Positions 43,725-55,274 of a stretch of DNA of 64,000 nucleotides are shown here, one piece after another (the first letter of the stretch is position 1; every line of letters starts with the position of its first letter). The notes below the pieces were generated by a model, which saw only the letters and a list, made by a program, of their open reading frames with translations, did no database searches and was not told the DNA's origin. The translations under genes and the position numbers were made by a program. The DNA lies in contig CEFQ01000005.1 of NCBI GenBank assembly GCA_900068845.1, forward strand, positions 1,112,475-1,176,474, given 5' to 3'. The DNA comes from Enterobacter ludwigii (GTDB lineage Bacteria > Pseudomonadota > Gammaproteobacteria > Enterobacterales > Enterobacteriaceae).

Positions 43725-43752
43725 TTAGAGTGACCTGATGGCCTGAAGTTCA
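43725..43752 (-). promoter_or_regulatory. Sigma-E promoter of rpoE
   Basis: On the minus strand TGAACTT, then 16 bp, then TCTAA match the sigma-E -35/-10 elements as in E. coli rpoE. The remaining interval to nadB (43753-44086) shows only AT-rich sequence with no gene; further rpoE and nadB promoters presumably lie there. Confidence 0.8.
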
Positions 43753-44086
43753 CTACGACCTGAATTTTTCCGTATCGGAACCACGACATCATTGTTGTTG
43801 ATTGTCTTTCAGTGTAGCGACTTGCCACGCTGGTGGTGTCTTTTGCGGCACCGATAATCGCTGGCAGAGTACCTTATGACGCCGTCATTTTCACCTTTAT
43901 TACCTGAATTTTCAGAGTGTTTGATATAAAAAACACATTCAGTTCAATTTCAGAGTTAACTTACTGAATTCACGTTAATATCTACACCAGATAAAGAATT
44001 CCCCGCCGCAGATTGTTCAAAATACTTCACAACTTCCCCATCCCGGCTTATGCTCAAGCGACCATTTGTTTAGTAAATTAAACACC

Positions 44087-45694
44087 ATGACTTCTCTCCC
44101 AGAATATCAGTGTGATGTACTCATCGTCGGCAGCGGTGCGGCAGGTTTATCGTTAGCGCTGCGCTTAGCGCCGCATTATCAGGTTACCGTACTGAGTAAA
44201 GCGCAGGTTAATGAGGGCTCAACGCTGTATGCGCAGGGCGGGATTGCGGCGGTGTTTGATGAAACAGACAGCATCGAATCACACGTTGAAGACACGCTCG
44301 TTGCCGGAGCAGGCTTATGCGACCGCGATACGGTGAGCTTTATCGCCAGCAACGCGCGTCACTGCGTGCAATGGCTGATTGATAATGGTGTGGCATTCGA
44401 TAAAGAGCCGCAGGTTGACGGCGAAGCACGTTACCATCTCACACGCGAAGGTGGGCACAGTCACCGCCGTATCCTGCATAGCGCGGACGCCACTGGGCGC
44501 GCGGTGGAAACCACGCTGGTGAGTCAGGCGCTGAGCCATCCCAATATTCGTATTATCGAACGCACCAATGCGGTGGATTTGATTCTCTCCGATAAGCTTG
44601 GTTTGCCCGGAAAACGTCGCGTAGTCGGCGCGTGGATCTGGAACCGCAAGCGCGAAAAGGTGGAAACCTGTCGCGCGCGCGCCGTGGTATTAGCCACTGG
44701 CGGCGCAGCAAAAGTGTATCAATACACCACGAACCCGGATGTGGCCTCCGGCGATGGGATTGCAATGGCGTGGCGTGCGGGTTGCCGCGTGGCGAACCTC
44801 GAATTCAACCAATTCCATCCCACCTGCTTATTCCATCCGCAAGCGCAGAACTTCCTGCTAACCGAAGCGCTACGTGGTGAAGGAGCATGGCTGTTGCGTC
44901 CAGATGGTACGCGTTTCATGCCTGACTTTGATGAGCGGGCTGAACTGGCGCCGCGCGATATTGTTGCGCGCGCAATCGACCATGAGATGAAACGCCTGGG
45001 CGTCGATTGCATGTATATCGACATTAGCCACCAGCCGGAAAGTTTTGTGCGCGCGCACTTCCCGATGATTTATGAAAAATTGCTGACCTTTGGCCTGGAT
45101 CTCACTAAACAGCCGATTCCGATAGTGCCTGCAGCGCATTACACCTGCGGCGGCGTGATGGTTGACCAGCAAGGACGCACAGACGTTGACGGCCTTTATG
45201 CCATTGGTGAAGTGAGCTATACCGGCTTACATGGCGCCAATCGCATGGCTTCTAACTCCCTGCTGGAGTGCCTGGTTTACGGTTGGTCAGCGGCAGAGGA
45301 CATGATCGCTCGCCTGCCGGATGTCGCTGCGGTGGAACATCTGCCCGCGTGGGATGAAAGTCGCGTTGATGATGCCGATGAGCGCGTGGTGATTCAACAC
45401 AACTGGCATGAACTGCGGCTATTTATGTGGGACTACGTGGGCATTGTGCGCACCACCAAACGTCTGGAGCGCGCACTGCGGCGCATTAATTTGCTGCAGC
45501 AGGAGATCGATGAGTATTACGCACATTTCCGCCTGTCTAACAATTTGCTGGAACTGCGCAATCTGGTGCAGGTTGCCGAACTGATGGTGCGCTGTGCGCT
45601 GGCGCGCAAGGAAAGTCGCGGGCTGCACTTTACCCTCGACAATCCCGAGCTACTGGATGAGGCGTTACCCACCATCCTGCAGCCTGAGCGCTAG
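44087..45694 (+). CDS. nadB: L-aspartate oxidase
   Basis: FAD enzyme of 535 residues that oxidises L-aspartate to iminoaspartate, the first step of NAD synthesis. The FAD-binding [12 protein letters not shown] (about 15-26), the [10 protein letters not shown] active-site block and the succinate-dehydrogenase-like [21 protein letters not shown] are present. The ATG at 44087 (MTSLPEYQ) is chosen over a TTG 21 bp upstream. It is divergent from rpoE and convergent with trmN6 (4-bp overlap of stops). Confidence 0.96.
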   Translation: MTSLPEYQCDVLIVGSGAAGLSLALRLAPHYQVTVLSKAQVNEGSTLYAQGGIAAVFDETDSIESHVEDTLVAGAGLCDRDTVSFIASNARHCVQWLIDNGVAFDKEPQVDGEARYHLTREGGHSHRRILHSADATGRAVETTLVSQALSHPNIRIIERTNAVDLILSDKLGLPGKRRVVGAWIWNRKREKVETCRARAVVLATGGAAKVYQYTTNPDVASGDGIAMAWRAGCRVANLEFNQFHPTCLFHPQAQNFLLTEALRGEGAWLLRPDGTRFMPDFDERAELAPRDIVARAIDHEMKRLGVDCMYIDISHQPESFVRAHFPMIYEKLLTFGLDLTKQPIPIVPAAHYTCGGVMVDQQGRTDVDGLYAIGEVSYTGLHGANRMASNSLLECLVYGWSAAEDMIARLPDVAAVEHLPAWDESRVDDADERVVIQHNWHELRLFMWDYVGIVRTTKRLERALRRINLLQQEIDEYYAHFRLSNNLLELRNLVQVAELMVRCALARKESRGLHFTLDNPELLDEALPTILQPER

Positions 45695-46440
45695 CGAAAC
45701 AGGTAGAAATCTTTAACCAGGCTTAGCCAATCCGCTGAATAACTTTTATCTTCATCACGAATAGCGAGACGTTCCTGTAACGTTTCGCCTGAGGTCGGTG
45801 AAAAACCTAACACCACACGATTCGGCGGACGCTGGGCATAGGCGGCGACATCGTAGCGATAACGCAGGTACCAGCCGTCCGCCAGCGCCAGTGAAGTCAG
45901 CGCTTCGCCGGCTTCTGCAGGCAGCACCACGCAAAAGAGCCCTTCTTCTTCAATCAACTGCGCAGCACAGCGCAGTAGCGTGTGATGATCAAGTGTTGCG
46001 GTGCTGCGCGCGGTATCACGCGCCACGCTACCCGTAGCCATGCCGGGCGCAAAAAAGGGTGGGTTACTGACAATCAGCGAAAAGCGTTTTTCACACTGCT
46101 CGCTCCAACTGACAATATCCTGATGGTGCACATGGATGCGATCCGCCCACGGCGAAGCCTGCATATTTTCCTGCGCCTGCTGCGCAGCGCTGGCTTCCAG
46201 TTCAACCGCATCAATCTCAACCTGATCTGACGTGCGTTGGGCCAGCATCAGCGCGATCAGTCCGCTACCACAGCCAATGTCGAGGATGCTCCGTGCACCT
46301 GCAATCGGTGCCCATGCACCGAGTAAAACGCCATCTGTGCCCACTTTCATTGCACAGCGATCGTGCGCCACGAAAAATTGCTTGAAGGTAAAACCATCTT
46401 TTCTTAACGTCGGCCGCGCCGGCGGTTGGTCCTGAGACAT
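45691..46440 (-). CDS. trmN6: tRNA1(Val) (adenine-37-N6)-methyltransferase
   Basis: SAM-dependent methyltransferase of 249 residues (E. coli YfiC, TrmM). The Rossmann motif [18 protein letters not shown] (about 53-70) and the N6-adenine active-site motif NPPF are present. It modifies A37 of tRNA-Val. It is divergent from srmB. Confidence 0.93.
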   Translation of the reverse strand: MSQDQPPARPTLRKDGFTFKQFFVAHDRCAMKVGTDGVLLGAWAPIAGARSILDIGCGSGLIALMLAQRTSDQVEIDAVELEASAAQQAQENMQASPWADRIHVHHQDIVSWSEQCEKRFSLIVSNPPFFAPGMATGSVARDTARSTATLDHHTLLRCAAQLIEEEGLFCVVLPAEAGEALTSLALADGWYLRYRYDVAAYAQRPPNRVVLGFSPTSGETLQERLAIRDEDKSYSADWLSLVKDFYLFR

Positions 46441-46581
46441 ACTTCACTACCATTGAATTTTTTACTGCCGAAAGTGTAACGTGGTGGCGATAGGAATTCA
46501 CCTGCGCCTGTAATACCTACACAAACAGATGAAGATTATATTCGTTCTGTCTATAATCAGCGCCCCAAACTGAGGTAGACC

Positions 46582-47910
46582 ATGACCGTAACCACATTCT
46601 CCGAACTCGAACTCGACGAAAGCCTGCTACAAGCTTTGCAGGAAAAAGGCTTTACTCGCCCTACTGTTATTCAGGCCGAGACCATTCCTGCCGCGCTGGA
46701 AGGCCGTGACGTTCTGGGTTCGGCTCCAACCGGGACGGGGAAAACTGCAGCATTTTTGCTGCCCGCTTTACAGCATTTGCTCGATTTCCCGCGCAAAAAA
46801 TCAGGCCCGCCGCGTATTCTGATTGTGACTCCCACCCGCGAACTGGCAATGCAGGTTGCCGATCACGCGCGCGAACTGGCTAAACACACGCATCTGGATA
46901 TCGCGACCATCACCGGTGGCGTGGCATATATGAACCATGCCGAAGTGTTTAGCGAAAACCAGGATATCGTGGTCGCCACCACCGGCCGTTTACTGCAGTA
47001 CATCAAAGAAGAGAACTTTGACTGCCGTGCAGTTGAAACGCTGATTCTCGATGAAGCTGACCGCATGCTCGATATGGGCTTCGCGCAAGACATCGAAACC
47101 ATCGCCGCTGAAACTCGCTGGCGCAAACAGACGCTGTTGTTCTCGGCGACGCTTGAAGGCGAGCATATTAAAGATTTTGCCGAGCGTTTGCTGAACGAGC
47201 CGGTGTTTATTGAGGCCGACCCCAGCAAAAGCGAACGCAAAAAGATTCAGCAGTGGTATTACCGCGCCGATGATCTTGAGCACAAAAACAAGCTGCTGAT
47301 TCACCTGTTGAAACAGCCCGATGCCACGCGCGTTATCGTATTTGTGCGTAAACGCGAGCGTCTGCACGAGCTGGTCACCTGGCTACATGAAGCGGGCATT
47401 CGCACCAGCTATCTTGAAGGCGAAATGGTGCAGGTAAACCGTAACGAAGCGATCAAACGTATGAATGATGGCCGCGTTAAGGTGATGATCGCCACCGACG
47501 TTGCCGCTCGCGGTATCGATATTGACGATATCTCGCACGTCATTAACTACGATTTGCCGCGCACCGCCGATACCTATTTACACCGCATCGGCCGTACCGC
47601 TCGTGCGGGTCGCAAAGGCACGGCAATTTCTCTGGTTGAAGCACACGACCACGTGCTGCTGGGCAAAATCACCCGTTACGTAAATGAGCCCTTAAAGGCG
47701 CGAGTGATTGATGAGTTGCGTCCAGAAAGCCGCGCACCCAGTGCCAAAGTGACCGGAAAACCGTCGAAAAAGGCGCTTGCGAAGCGTAAAGAGCAGAAAG
47801 AGAAAGAAGAAGAGAAACCGCGCGTTAAAAAACGCCATCGCGATACCAAAAATGTCGGTAAACGCCGCAAGCCAAGCGGCAGCAATACACCAGAGTCCGG
47901 TGCGGAATAA
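46582..47910 (+). CDS. srmB: ATP-dependent RNA helicase SrmB
   Basis: DEAD-box helicase of 442 residues for early 50S ribosome assembly. Seen in order: Q-motif, Walker A APTGTGKTAAF (about 50-60), DEAD (LILDEADRMLD), SAT, and HRIGRTARAG of motif VI. The C-terminal tail (about 385-442) is very rich in Lys, Arg and Glu, as in E. coli SrmB, for RNA contact. It ends at a clear terminator. Confidence 0.96.
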   Translation: MTVTTFSELELDESLLQALQEKGFTRPTVIQAETIPAALEGRDVLGSAPTGTGKTAAFLLPALQHLLDFPRKKSGPPRILIVTPTRELAMQVADHARELAKHTHLDIATITGGVAYMNHAEVFSENQDIVVATTGRLLQYIKEENFDCRAVETLILDEADRMLDMGFAQDIETIAAETRWRKQTLLFSATLEGEHIKDFAERLLNEPVFIEADPSKSERKKIQQWYYRADDLEHKNKLLIHLLKQPDATRVIVFVRKRERLHELVTWLHEAGIRTSYLEGEMVQVNRNEAIKRMNDGRVKVMIATDVAARGIDIDDISHVINYDLPRTADTYLHRIGRTARAGRKGTAISLVEAHDHVLLGKITRYVNEPLKARVIDELRPESRAPSAKVTGKPSKKALAKRKEQKEKEEEKPRVKKRHRDTKNVGKRRKPSGSNTPESGAE

Positions 47911-47930
47911 AACAGCGCATGTCCTATCTA

Positions 47931-47957
47931 ATCGCCTCCTTTGGGGCGATTTTTTTA
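47931..47957 (+). terminator. Terminator after srmB
   Basis: ATCGCC-TCCTTTG-GGCGAT followed by a run of seven T. Confidence 0.85.
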
Positions 47958-48030
47958 TTTAAGCGTAGCGAAATAATGCTTTGGCTATGGATTCCACTTC
48001 AGCCCCCCTTTCTCCCTAAACCAATGCCAT

Positions 48031-48066
48031 AAAAAAAGCCGCACCAATCTGCACTGGCGCGGCTTG
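48031..48066 (-). terminator. Terminator after grcA
   Basis: On the minus strand AGCCGCGCCAGTG...AGATTGGTGCGGCT forms a long stem followed by TTTTTTTA. Confidence 0.8.
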
Positions 48067-48098
48067 TATTGCTGTGTGTCTTTTCGTCAGCGCTGCAA

Positions 48099-48482
48099 TT
48101 ACAGGCTTTCGGTGAATGTACGTGTAATCACGTCACGCTGCTGCTCTGGCGTCAGCGCGTTAAAGCGTACGGCATAGCCGGAAACGCGAATGGTCAATTG
48201 TGGGTATTTTTCCGGATGCTGGACAGCATCTTCCAGCGTTTCCCGGCGCAGCACGTTAACGTTCAGATGCTGACCACCTTCAATACGCACCTGTGGTTTC
48301 TGCTCAAGTGGAATTTCACGGTAAGCGATTTCACCAAGGTCGCTGATAGCAACAACCTGGTCTTCTGCGAAATCCCCTTTCGCGCACAGGCAGCGCGCTT
48401 CAGCTTTATCATCGTCCAGCAGCCAGAAAGAGTTCAACAGCTGTGGATTATGTGCCTGAGTAATTTGAATGCCGGTAATCAT
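48099..48482 (-). CDS. grcA: Autonomous glycyl radical cofactor
   Basis: Spare glycyl-radical domain of 127 residues (same as E. coli YfiD) that replaces the oxygen-damaged C-terminus of pyruvate formate-lyase. The radical-site motif [16 protein letters not shown] near the C-terminus contains the essential Gly. The start at 48482 (MITGIQITQ) is by homology. Confidence 0.96.
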   Translation of the reverse strand: MITGIQITQAHNPQLLNSFWLLDDDKAEARCLCAKGDFAEDQVVAISDLGEIAYREIPLEQKPQVRIEGGQHLNVNVLRRETLEDAVQHPEKYPQLTIRVSGYAVRFNALTPEQQRDVITRTFTESL

Positions 48483-48746
48483 AGTAGTTCTCCAGGGCTT
48501 TACGCTGTCGCAACAGGACAACGAGGTTCATTACGATATGGAATGCTGTGGTATATCACTGCACGAAACCCGCCGTTTTGACCTGTATCAATTTCCCCCC
48601 AGCGCAGTTCATTCCTTAAAATCTAACAATCTGATTTATAACAACTTCAAAATTAACTTTTTACGTAAATTTTCAAATTATTTTTATCCTTCTGCTGTCG
48701 AGTCCGACGCGTTAAGCTAGGCGCACTATTTTGCAGGGAGTCAATG

Positions 48747-49424
48747 ATGGCTGAGAAGCTGACCTGGCACGACGTGCTGGCTGAAGAGAAAGAGAAACCT
48801 TACTTTGTGGAAACCCTAAAAGCGGTCGCCAATGAACGCGCTGCAGGCGTAACGGTTTATCCGCCACAGAAGGATGTGTTTAATGCCTTTCGGCTCACCG
48901 AACTGGGCGATATCAAAGTGGTGATTTTGGGTCAGGATCCCTATCACGGCCCAAACCAAGCGCACGGACTGGCATTTTCCGTCCAGCCGGGCGTGGCGAT
49001 CCCACCGTCACTGCTGAATATGTACAAAGAGTTAGAACAGGATATTCCCGGCTTTGTGCGTCCAAGGCATGGTTTTCTTGAAAGCTGGGCGACGCAAGGC
49101 GTGATGCTGTTAAACACCGTGTTAACGGTGGAAGCCAGTAAGGCACATTCCCATGCGCGCTTTGGCTGGGAAACCTTTACCGATAACGTCATCAGCGTAA
49201 TTAATCAGCATCGCGAAGGCGTGATTTTCTTGCTATGGGGTTCGCACGCGCAGAAGAAAGGCAGCATCATTGATACGCAACGTCATCATGTGCTGAAAGC
49301 GCCGCACCCTTCTCCGCTCTCGGCACATCGAGGCTTCTTTGGCAGTAAACACTTCTCGCAGGCTAATGCGCTGCTGAGCCAATCGGGTCAAAGGCCGATC
49401 GACTGGATGCCCGTGCTGCCTTAA
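48747..49424 (+). CDS. ung: Uracil-DNA glycosylase
   Basis: Family-1 UDG of 225 residues that removes uracil from DNA. The catalytic motif GQDPYHG (Asp near 62), the uracil-pocket NTVLTVE, and the leucine loop [11 protein letters not shown] are present. Two tandem ATG codons (48744, 48747) are possible starts. An AGGGAG ribosome site precedes them, and the second matches the family start better. Confidence 0.96.
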   Translation: MAEKLTWHDVLAEEKEKPYFVETLKAVANERAAGVTVYPPQKDVFNAFRLTELGDIKVVILGQDPYHGPNQAHGLAFSVQPGVAIPPSLLNMYKELEQDIPGFVRPRHGFLESWATQGVMLLNTVLTVEASKAHSHARFGWETFTDNVISVINQHREGVIFLLWGSHAQKKGSIIDTQRHHVLKAPHPSPLSAHRGFFGSKHFSQANALLSQSGQRPIDWMPVLP

Positions 49425-49431
49425 AAATACA

Positions 49432-49453
49432 AACGGCCGCATTACGCGGCCGT
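49432..49453 (-). terminator. Terminator after grpE
   Basis: AACGGCCGCG-TAA-TGCGGCCGTT followed by TGTATTTTT on the minus strand, between convergent ung and grpE. Confidence 0.7.
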
Positions 49454-49471
49454 TGTCATTACAGCAACCAA

Positions 49472-50050
49472 TTAGCTTTTCGCTTTAGTCACTGCAACCA
49501 TCGCCGGACGCAACAGGCGACCGTTGAGGGTATAACCGCGCTGCATTACCATCAATACGTGATTTGGCGCCATATCCTCTGATTCCATCATTGACATTGC
49601 CTGATGAATTTCTGGATTGAACGGCACGTTGGTTTCACCCACAACTTCCACGCCAAACTTACGTACTGCGCCCAGCAGCGATTTAAGCGTCAGCTCGATA
49701 CCTTCAATCATCGAAGCCAGTTCAGCATTACCTTTATCTGTTACTTCCAGCGCGCGCTCCAGGCTATCGATCACGGGCAGCAACTCGTTGGCAAATTTTT
49801 CCAGCGCAAACTTGTGCGCCTTTTCCACATCCATTTCAGCACGGCGACGGATATTTTCGATCTCCGCCTGCGCACGCAACTGTGCATCACGCACGCCGGT
49901 CTGCGAAACGGCTAACTCGGCTTCCAGTTGCGCGATACGCTCATCACGTGGATCCACCTCAGCGGTTGTCTCTGCGTCCACTTGCTGCTGATCCTGTTGA
50001 ATTTCGTCTGAGACTTGCTCGTTTGGGGTGTTCTGTTCTTTACTACTCAT
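49472..50050 (-). CDS. grpE: Nucleotide exchange factor GrpE
   Basis: Co-chaperone of 192 residues that releases ADP from DnaK. A disordered acidic N-terminus, a long helix (about 35-90) and the C-terminal beta domain with the motif [14 protein letters not shown] are present. The start at 50050 (MSSKEQNTP) is by homology to E. coli; a 9-codon extension is unlikely. It is divergent from nadK. Confidence 0.96.
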   Translation of the reverse strand: MSSKEQNTPNEQVSDEIQQDQQQVDAETTAEVDPRDERIAQLEAELAVSQTGVRDAQLRAQAEIENIRRRAEMDVEKAHKFALEKFANELLPVIDSLERALEVTDKGNAELASMIEGIELTLKSLLGAVRKFGVEVVGETNVPFNPEIHQAMSMMESEDMAPNHVLMVMQRGYTLNGRLLRPAMVAVTKAKS

Positions 50051-50172
50051 GAATTTCTCCGCGTTTTGCACATTCATCTCGCTGGTTGGCTTATTATGGG
50101 GATCAGTTTGACGGTTTCAAGTAAACCCATCACATTGCCTGGCCGTTTTGGCTTATAAGGAACTCGCGCTAA

Positions 50173-51051
50173 ATGAACAAACACTTTAACTGCATCGGGA
50201 TTGTCGGCCATCCGCGCCATCCTACCGCGTTAACCACCCATGAAATGCTCTGGCGCTGGCTAACGGCAAAGGGTTATGAGGTGATTGTTGAGCAGCAGAT
50301 TGCGCGCGAACTGGATTTGAAAAATGCCCAAACCGGCAGCCTGGCCGACATTGGCCAACGTGCCGACTTGGCCGTTGTCGTTGGCGGCGATGGCAATATG
50401 CTTGGCGCCGCGCGCGTGTTGGCGCGCTATGACATCAAAGTGATTGGCATTAACCGTGGCAACCTTGGTTTTCTTACCGATCTCGATCCTGACAATGCTC
50501 AGCAACAGCTAGATGATGTGCTGCAGGGTGATTACTTTGTGGAGAGTCGCTTCTTACTGGAGGCGCAGGTGTGCAAACAAGATTGCTCACCGCGCATTGG
50601 TAGCGCCATCAACGAAGTGGTGCTGCACCCAGGTAAAGTCGCGCACATGATTGAATTCGAAGTTTATATTGATGAGGTGTTTGCCTTTTCACAGCGATCC
50701 GATGGCTTAATTATCTCCACGCCGACCGGCTCTACCGCCTATTCGCTTTCGGCTGGCGGCCCCATTCTAACGCCGTCACTGGACGCCATCACGCTGGTGC
50801 CGATGTTCCCACATACGCTTTCTGCGCGTCCGCTGGTGATCAACAGTAGCAGTACCATTCGACTGCGTTTTTCTTCCCTGCGCAGCGATCTGGAGATCAG
50901 TTGCGATAGTCAGATTGCCTTGCCGATTCAGGAAGGTGAAGATGTTCTGATTCGCCGCAGCGCCAATCATCTCAATCTTATCCATCCTAAAAATTACAAT
51001 TATTTTAATACGTTAAGTTCAAAACTGGGTTGGTCAAAAAAATTGTTCTGA
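50173..51051 (+). CDS. nadK: NAD kinase
   Basis: ATP-dependent NAD+ kinase of 292 residues that makes NADP+. The GGDGNMLG motif (about 72-79, catalytic Asp) and the glycine-rich [15 protein letters not shown] block are present. It lies directly before SOS-regulated recN on the same strand but is separated from it by LexA boxes. Confidence 0.97.
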   Translation: MNKHFNCIGIVGHPRHPTALTTHEMLWRWLTAKGYEVIVEQQIARELDLKNAQTGSLADIGQRADLAVVVGGDGNMLGAARVLARYDIKVIGINRGNLGFLTDLDPDNAQQQLDDVLQGDYFVESRFLLEAQVCKQDCSPRIGSAINEVVLHPGKVAHMIEFEVYIDEVFAFSQRSDGLIISTPTGSTAYSLSAGGPILTPSLDAITLVPMFPHTLSARPLVINSSSTIRLRFSSLRSDLEISCDSQIALPIQEGEDVLIRRSANHLNLIHPKNYNYFNTLSSKLGWSKKLF

Positions 51052-51070
51052 AAATCAGCGTCGACCACTT

Positions 51071-51130
51071 TACTGTATAAAAAACCAGGATATACTGTAT
51101 GTAAAACCATATCTGTTTTTACATACAGGT
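51071..51130 (+). promoter_or_regulatory. Three LexA (SOS) boxes before recN
   Basis: CTG-N10-CAG occurs exactly at 51073-51088 and 51113-51128, and CTG-N10-CAT (one mismatch) at 51095-51110, all with AT-rich TGTAT-type interiors. Three boxes in 60 bp predict very tight repression and strong SOS induction. Confidence 0.85.
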
Positions 51131-51136
51131 GATTCT

Positions 51137-52798
51137 ATGCTGGCACAACTGACCATCAGTAACTTTGCTATCGTTCGTGAACTGGAGATCGACTTTCATC
51201 GGGGTATGACGGCGATCACGGGTGAAACCGGCGCAGGTAAATCTATCGCTATTGATGCGCTGGGCCTGTGTCTGGGTGGCCGCGCTGAAGCAGATATGGT
51301 GCGTCAGGGGGCGAGTCGCGCTGATATCTGCGCACGCTTCCAACTCAAAACGTCCCCTTCCGCGCAGCGCTGGCTGGTGGAGAATCAGCTGGATGAAGGC
51401 AATGAATGTCTGCTGCGTCGTGTGATTAGCGCAGATGGTCGTTCGCGTGGCTTTATCAACGGCACGTCGGTACCTTTATCGCAGTTACGTGAATTAGGTC
51501 AGTTGCTGATTCAGATCCACGGCCAGCATGCCCACCAGTTGCTGCTCAAATCCGATCACCAAAAACATCTGCTGGATGCTTATGCAGCCCACGATGATTT
51601 ACTGTCTGACATGCGTCAGCACTATCAGCGCTGGCATCAGAGCTGCCGCGCGCTGGCACAACATCAGCAGCTATCACAAGAGCGCGAATCACGTCGCGAG
51701 CTGCTGCAGTATCAGTTGAAAGAACTCAATGAGTTTGCCCCGCAGCTGGGCGAATTCGAACAGATTGATGAAGAGTACAAACGTTTAGCCAACAGCGGCC
51801 AATTGCTGTCTACCAGCCAGCAAGCGCTGCACATTCTCGCTGATGGGGATGACACCAACCTGCAGAGCCTGCTGTATAGCGCCCGCCACATGCTGGGTGA
51901 ACTCGTGACGCTGGATAATAAAGTCAGCGGCGTGTTCAATCTGCTGGAAGAAGCCGCGATTCAGCTCAGTGAAGCCAGTGATGAACTGCGCCATTACTGC
52001 GAACGTCTGGACCTCGATCCCAATCGCCTGCATGAGCTGGAGCAGCGCCTGTCACGGCAGATCGCGCTGGCACGTAAGCATCATGTCTCACCTGAAACAT
52101 TACCGGTGCTTTATCAGCAACTGCTGGACGAGGCAGAGCTGCTTTCACAGCAAGAGAGCGACCAGGAAACTCTGCAGGCTGACGTTGTCGCTCACCATAA
52201 AGCCGCGTTAGCCAGTGCTGTAAATCTGCACCAACTGCGTGAGCATTCGGCACAGGAGCTGAGCCAGCTAATTACCCAAAGCATGCGTACTCTGGCGATG
52301 CCGCACGGCCAATTTGCCATTGTACTGGAGTTTAATGCAGACCAACTCACCGCTGATGGCGCAACACGCATTGATTTCCGTGTCACCACCAACCCAGGCC
52401 AACCACTTCAGCCATTGGGCAAAGTGGCGTCAGGCGGTGAGCTGTCACGTATCGCACTGGCGATTCAGGTGATTACCGCACAGAAAATGGAAACGCCAGC
52501 GATGATCTTCGATGAGGTGGATGTCGGGATCAGCGGCCCAACCGCCGCAGTGGTTGGCCAAATGCTGCGACAACTGGGCGAGTCCACGCAGGTGATGTGC
52601 GTTACGCATCTGCCGCAAGTTGCCGGCTGCGGTCATCAGCACTTCTTCGTCAGCAAAGAGACCGATGGCGCGATGACCGAAACGCATATGCAGCCGCTGG
52701 ATAAACGCGCACGTTTGCAAGAGTTGGCCCGTTTGCTAGGTGGTAGCGAAGTCACTCGTAATACGTTGGCTAACGCTAAAGAACTTTTAGCTGCCTGA
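51137..52798 (+). CDS. recN: DNA repair protein RecN
   Basis: SMC-like ATPase of 553 residues for double-strand-break repair. Walker A GETGAGKS (about 29-36), two coiled-coil arms (about 155-370) and the C-terminal ABC signature [11 protein letters not shown] with Walker [13 protein letters not shown] are complete. The upstream LexA boxes fit its strong SOS induction. Confidence 0.97.
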   Translation: MLAQLTISNFAIVRELEIDFHRGMTAITGETGAGKSIAIDALGLCLGGRAEADMVRQGASRADICARFQLKTSPSAQRWLVENQLDEGNECLLRRVISADGRSRGFINGTSVPLSQLRELGQLLIQIHGQHAHQLLLKSDHQKHLLDAYAAHDDLLSDMRQHYQRWHQSCRALAQHQQLSQERESRRELLQYQLKELNEFAPQLGEFEQIDEEYKRLANSGQLLSTSQQALHILADGDDTNLQSLLYSARHMLGELVTLDNKVSGVFNLLEEAAIQLSEASDELRHYCERLDLDPNRLHELEQRLSRQIALARKHHVSPETLPVLYQQLLDEAELLSQQESDQETLQADVVAHHKAALASAVNLHQLREHSAQELSQLITQSMRTLAMPHGQFAIVLEFNADQLTADGATRIDFRVTTNPGQPLQPLGKVASGGELSRIALAIQVITAQKMETPAMIFDEVDVGISGPTAAVVGQMLRQLGESTQVMCVTHLPQVAGCGHQHFFVSKETDGAMTETHMQPLDKRARLQELARLLGGSEVTRNTLANAKELLAA

Positions 52799-52985
52799 TT
52801 CAGCACTTTTTTCCCGGCTGGTGGTCATATGCTTGCTCTGTAGAGGTTTCAAATAGCGAAAAGGTTTATTATCATCGGCAGTTATGTCGTCTGAGTAATA
52901 AAGCCTGCCGCAGGCAGAGTTCAGAATTTGATGGCAAAAAAATAGCCTGCTGAAAGGCGTTTGGCCCCAGAAAAGGAATGTATAG

Positions 52986-53333
52986 ATGCGCTGTAAAACG
53001 CTGACTGCCGCGGCAGTAGTAATGTTGATGATGACCGCTGGATGTTCCACCCTTGAGCGCGTTGTGTATCGTCCGGATATCAATCAGGGGAATTACCTGG
53101 TCGCCAACGATGTGTCGAAGATTCATAACGGCATGACGCAGCAGCAGGTCGCCTACACACTCGGTACACCGATGATGCGCGATCCGTTTGGCAGCAACGT
53201 TTGGTATTACGTGTTTCGTCAGGAACCCGGCCATGAAGGTGTGAAACAGCAGACGCTGACGCTGACTTTCGACAGCAACGGAACGCTGACCAACATCGAC
53301 AACAAGCCGAAACTCACCGGCAAAGAAGGCTAA
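52986..53333 (+). CDS. bamE: Outer membrane assembly lipoprotein BamE
   Basis: Lipoprotein of 115 residues in the BAM complex that folds outer-membrane beta-barrels. The lipobox TAGC puts the lipidated Cys at about residue 19. The conserved [10 protein letters not shown] and [15 protein letters not shown] segments match E. coli BamE (SmpA). It is followed by a strong terminator. Confidence 0.96.
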   Translation: MRCKTLTAAAVVMLMMTAGCSTLERVVYRPDINQGNYLVANDVSKIHNGMTQQQVAYTLGTPMMRDPFGSNVWYYVFRQEPGHEGVKQQTLTLTFDSNGTLTNIDNKPKLTGKEG

Positions 53334-53345
53334 GTGAATGGCAAT

Positions 53346-53373
53346 AAAAAAGGCGCTTGAGCGCCTTTTTTAG
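53346..53373. terminator. Bidirectional terminator between bamE and rnfH
   Basis: AAAAAAGGCGCT-TG-AGCGCCTTTTTT gives T-runs on both strands between convergent genes. Confidence 0.88.
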
Positions 53374-53387
53374 TTTTTGCTTTCTGA

Positions 53388-53678
53388 CTATTTCTTTTCA
53401 GCTGAGCGCTCTGCGCGTTGACGCCGTAACTCTTTCGGATCGGCAATCAGCGGACGATAGATCTCAATGCGATCACCATCCTGCACTGCATCACTCAATT
53501 TTACCGGGCGGCTATAAATACCGACTTTGTTCGTGCTTAAATCGATATCCTTACGCAGCAACAACAAGCCAGACGCCTTTATCGCTTGTTCAACCGTTGC
53601 GCCTTCATCTAGCGTTACGGCACGCAAATACTGCTTATCCGGCAATGCGTAAACCACTTCCACGCTGATATCAGGCAC
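53388..53678 (-). CDS. rnfH: RnfH family protein (RatB)
   Basis: Ubiquitin-fold (beta-grasp) protein of 96 residues, function unclear. The conserved [11 protein letters not shown] and [17 protein letters not shown] blocks are present. The start is GTG at 53678 with AGAGG 6 nt upstream, which gives the E. coli length; longer ATG-initiated versions read through the ratA gene and are unlikely. It overlaps ratA by 8 bp, so translation is coupled. Confidence 0.9.
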   Translation of the reverse strand: MPDISVEVVYALPDKQYLRAVTLDEGATVEQAIKASGLLLLRKDIDLSTNKVGIYSRPVKLSDAVQDGDRIEIYRPLIADPKELRRQRAERSAEKK

Positions 53679-54105
53679 GGTAAACCTCTTTCGCGCGCTG
53701 ACTAAACGCCTGCACCATGCTGTTTGCCAGCTCTTTAAAGATGCGGCCAAATGCCATTTCTACCAACATGTTGGTGAACTCAAAATCAAGGTTCAACTCA
53801 ACTTTGCAGGCATCATCCCCTAATGAGGTGAAATGCCAGCCGCCGGTCAATTTACGGAATGGGCCATCCACTAACTGCATCAAGATACTTTGATTGCTGA
53901 TCAGTGTATTTCGTGTAGTGAAGGTTTTACTGATGCCTGCTTTCGAGACATCAACGGCCGCGGTCATTTGATCTCCGCTGTTATCCAGCACACGACTGCC
54001 GGTGCAACCCGGCAGAAACTGAGGATACGCATCCACGTCATTCACAAGACGGTACATCTGCTCAGCGCTATAAGGGACCAGCGCTGAACGGCTAATCTGG
54101 GCCAT
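53671..54105 (-). CDS. ratA: Ribosome association toxin RatA (START-domain)
   Basis: Polyketide-cyclase/START-like protein of 144 residues. In E. coli RatA was described as inhibiting 70S assembly; its eukaryotic relative Coq10 binds ubiquinone, so a lipid-related role is also possible. The N-terminal [28 protein letters not shown] block is typical. It is divergent from smpB and followed by rnfH with overlap. Confidence 0.92.
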   Translation of the reverse strand: MAQISRSALVPYSAEQMYRLVNDVDAYPQFLPGCTGSRVLDNSGDQMTAAVDVSKAGISKTFTTRNTLISNQSILMQLVDGPFRKLTGGWHFTSLGDDACKVELNLDFEFTNMLVEMAFGRIFKELANSMVQAFSQRAKEVYRA

Positions 54106-54264
54106 AATGGTTCCTGTTCATCACAAAACCATTGAATAATACCATTTTCGGTTACCAAACAAAAATTCACGGCTTTGCTTGCTGTGCTAAAATGGAGTGT
54201 TTTTTACCGCCCTGCAGGACAGGGGATGCGCCCATAAACTGAGTGATGTAGACTACGCCGCACT

Positions 54265-54747
54265 ATGACAAAGAAAAAAGTTAACAAACCCGGTTCAGCC
54301 ACTATTGCCCTCAATAAACGCGCACGTCATGAATACTTCATTGAAGAAGAGTTCGAGGCGGGTATGTCGTTACAAGGATGGGAAGTTAAATCACTCCGTG
54401 CCGGTAAGGCTAACATCAGCGATAGCTACATTCTGCTGCGCGATGGTGAAGCTTACCTGTTCGGTTCTACTTTCCAGCCGCTGGCGGTGGCTTCAACGCA
54501 TGTGGTGTGTGATCCCACGCGCAGCCGCAAGTTGCTGCTGAAACAACGCGAACTCGATTCGCTTTACGGACGTGTTAACCGCGAAGGCTTTACCGTGGTA
54601 GCACTGTCGATGTATTGGAAAAATGCCTGGGCCAAACTGAAAATCGGTGTGGCGCGCGGCAAGAAAGAACATGACAAGCGTGACGACGTCAAAGAACGTG
54701 AATGGAAGATGGATAAAGCACGTATTATGAAGAATTCAAAACGTTAA
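54265..54747 (+). CDS. smpB: SsrA-binding protein SmpB
   Basis: RNA-binding partner of tmRNA of 160 residues, needed for rescue of stalled ribosomes. The OB-fold core with [18 protein letters not shown] and GWEVKSLR motifs and the basic C-terminal tail ([11 protein letters not shown]...) are complete. It lies 44 bp before ssrA, the usual arrangement. Confidence 0.97.
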   Translation: MTKKKVNKPGSATIALNKRARHEYFIEEEFEAGMSLQGWEVKSLRAGKANISDSYILLRDGEAYLFGSTFQPLAVASTHVVCDPTRSRKLLLKQRELDSLYGRVNREGFTVVALSMYWKNAWAKLKIGVARGKKEHDKRDDVKEREWKMDKARIMKNSKR

Positions 54748-54791
54748 GTACTGGATTTCAACGTTTCTTTTCTGTAGTATTGAAATTTCTT

Positions 54792-55154
54792 GGGGCTGAT
54801 TCTGGACTCGACGGGATTGTGAAGCCTTAGGAGCATGCCGAGGGGCGGTTTGCCTCGTAAAAAGCCGCAAAAAAATAGTCGCAAACGACGAAAACTACGC
54901 TTTAGCAGCTTAATAACCTGCTTTGAAGCCCTCTCTCCCTAGCTTCCGCTCTTAAGACGGGGATCAAGAGAGGTCAAACCCAAAAGAGATCGTGTGGATG
55001 CCTTGCCTGGGGTTGAAGCACTAAATCTAATCAGGCTAGTTTGTCAGTGGCGTGTCTGTCCGCAGCTGGCCGGCGAATGTAAAGACTGACTAAGCATGTA
55101 GTGCCGACGGTGTAGTAATTTCGGACGCGGGTTCAACTCCCGCCAGCTCCACCA
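54792..55154 (+). ncRNA. ssrA: tmRNA (SsrA)
   Basis: 363 nt from GGGGCTGATTCTGG to the encoded CCA, matching E. coli tmRNA length and sequence in the pseudoknots and the tRNA-Ala-like ends. The tag reading frame at 54881-54913 encodes ANDENYALAA then TAA, identical to the E. coli tag. The 3' end doubles as the attachment site of the island to its right. Confidence 0.97.
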
Positions 55155-55196
55155 AAATCCTTCGAAGATGATTCCAGAGTCATCCGTAGAAGTCCT

Positions 55197-55232
55197 AAAA
55201 GCCCGCACGGCACAAGCCCTGCGGGCTTTTTT
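55197..55232 (+). terminator. Terminator after ssrA
   Basis: AAAAGCCCGC...GCGGGCTTTTTT stem with T-run 43 bp after the tmRNA 3' end. Confidence 0.85.
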
Positions 55233-55274
55233 GTATCTGTAACCTTTCGAGACGATCCGCCTGAATCCGGTGAT

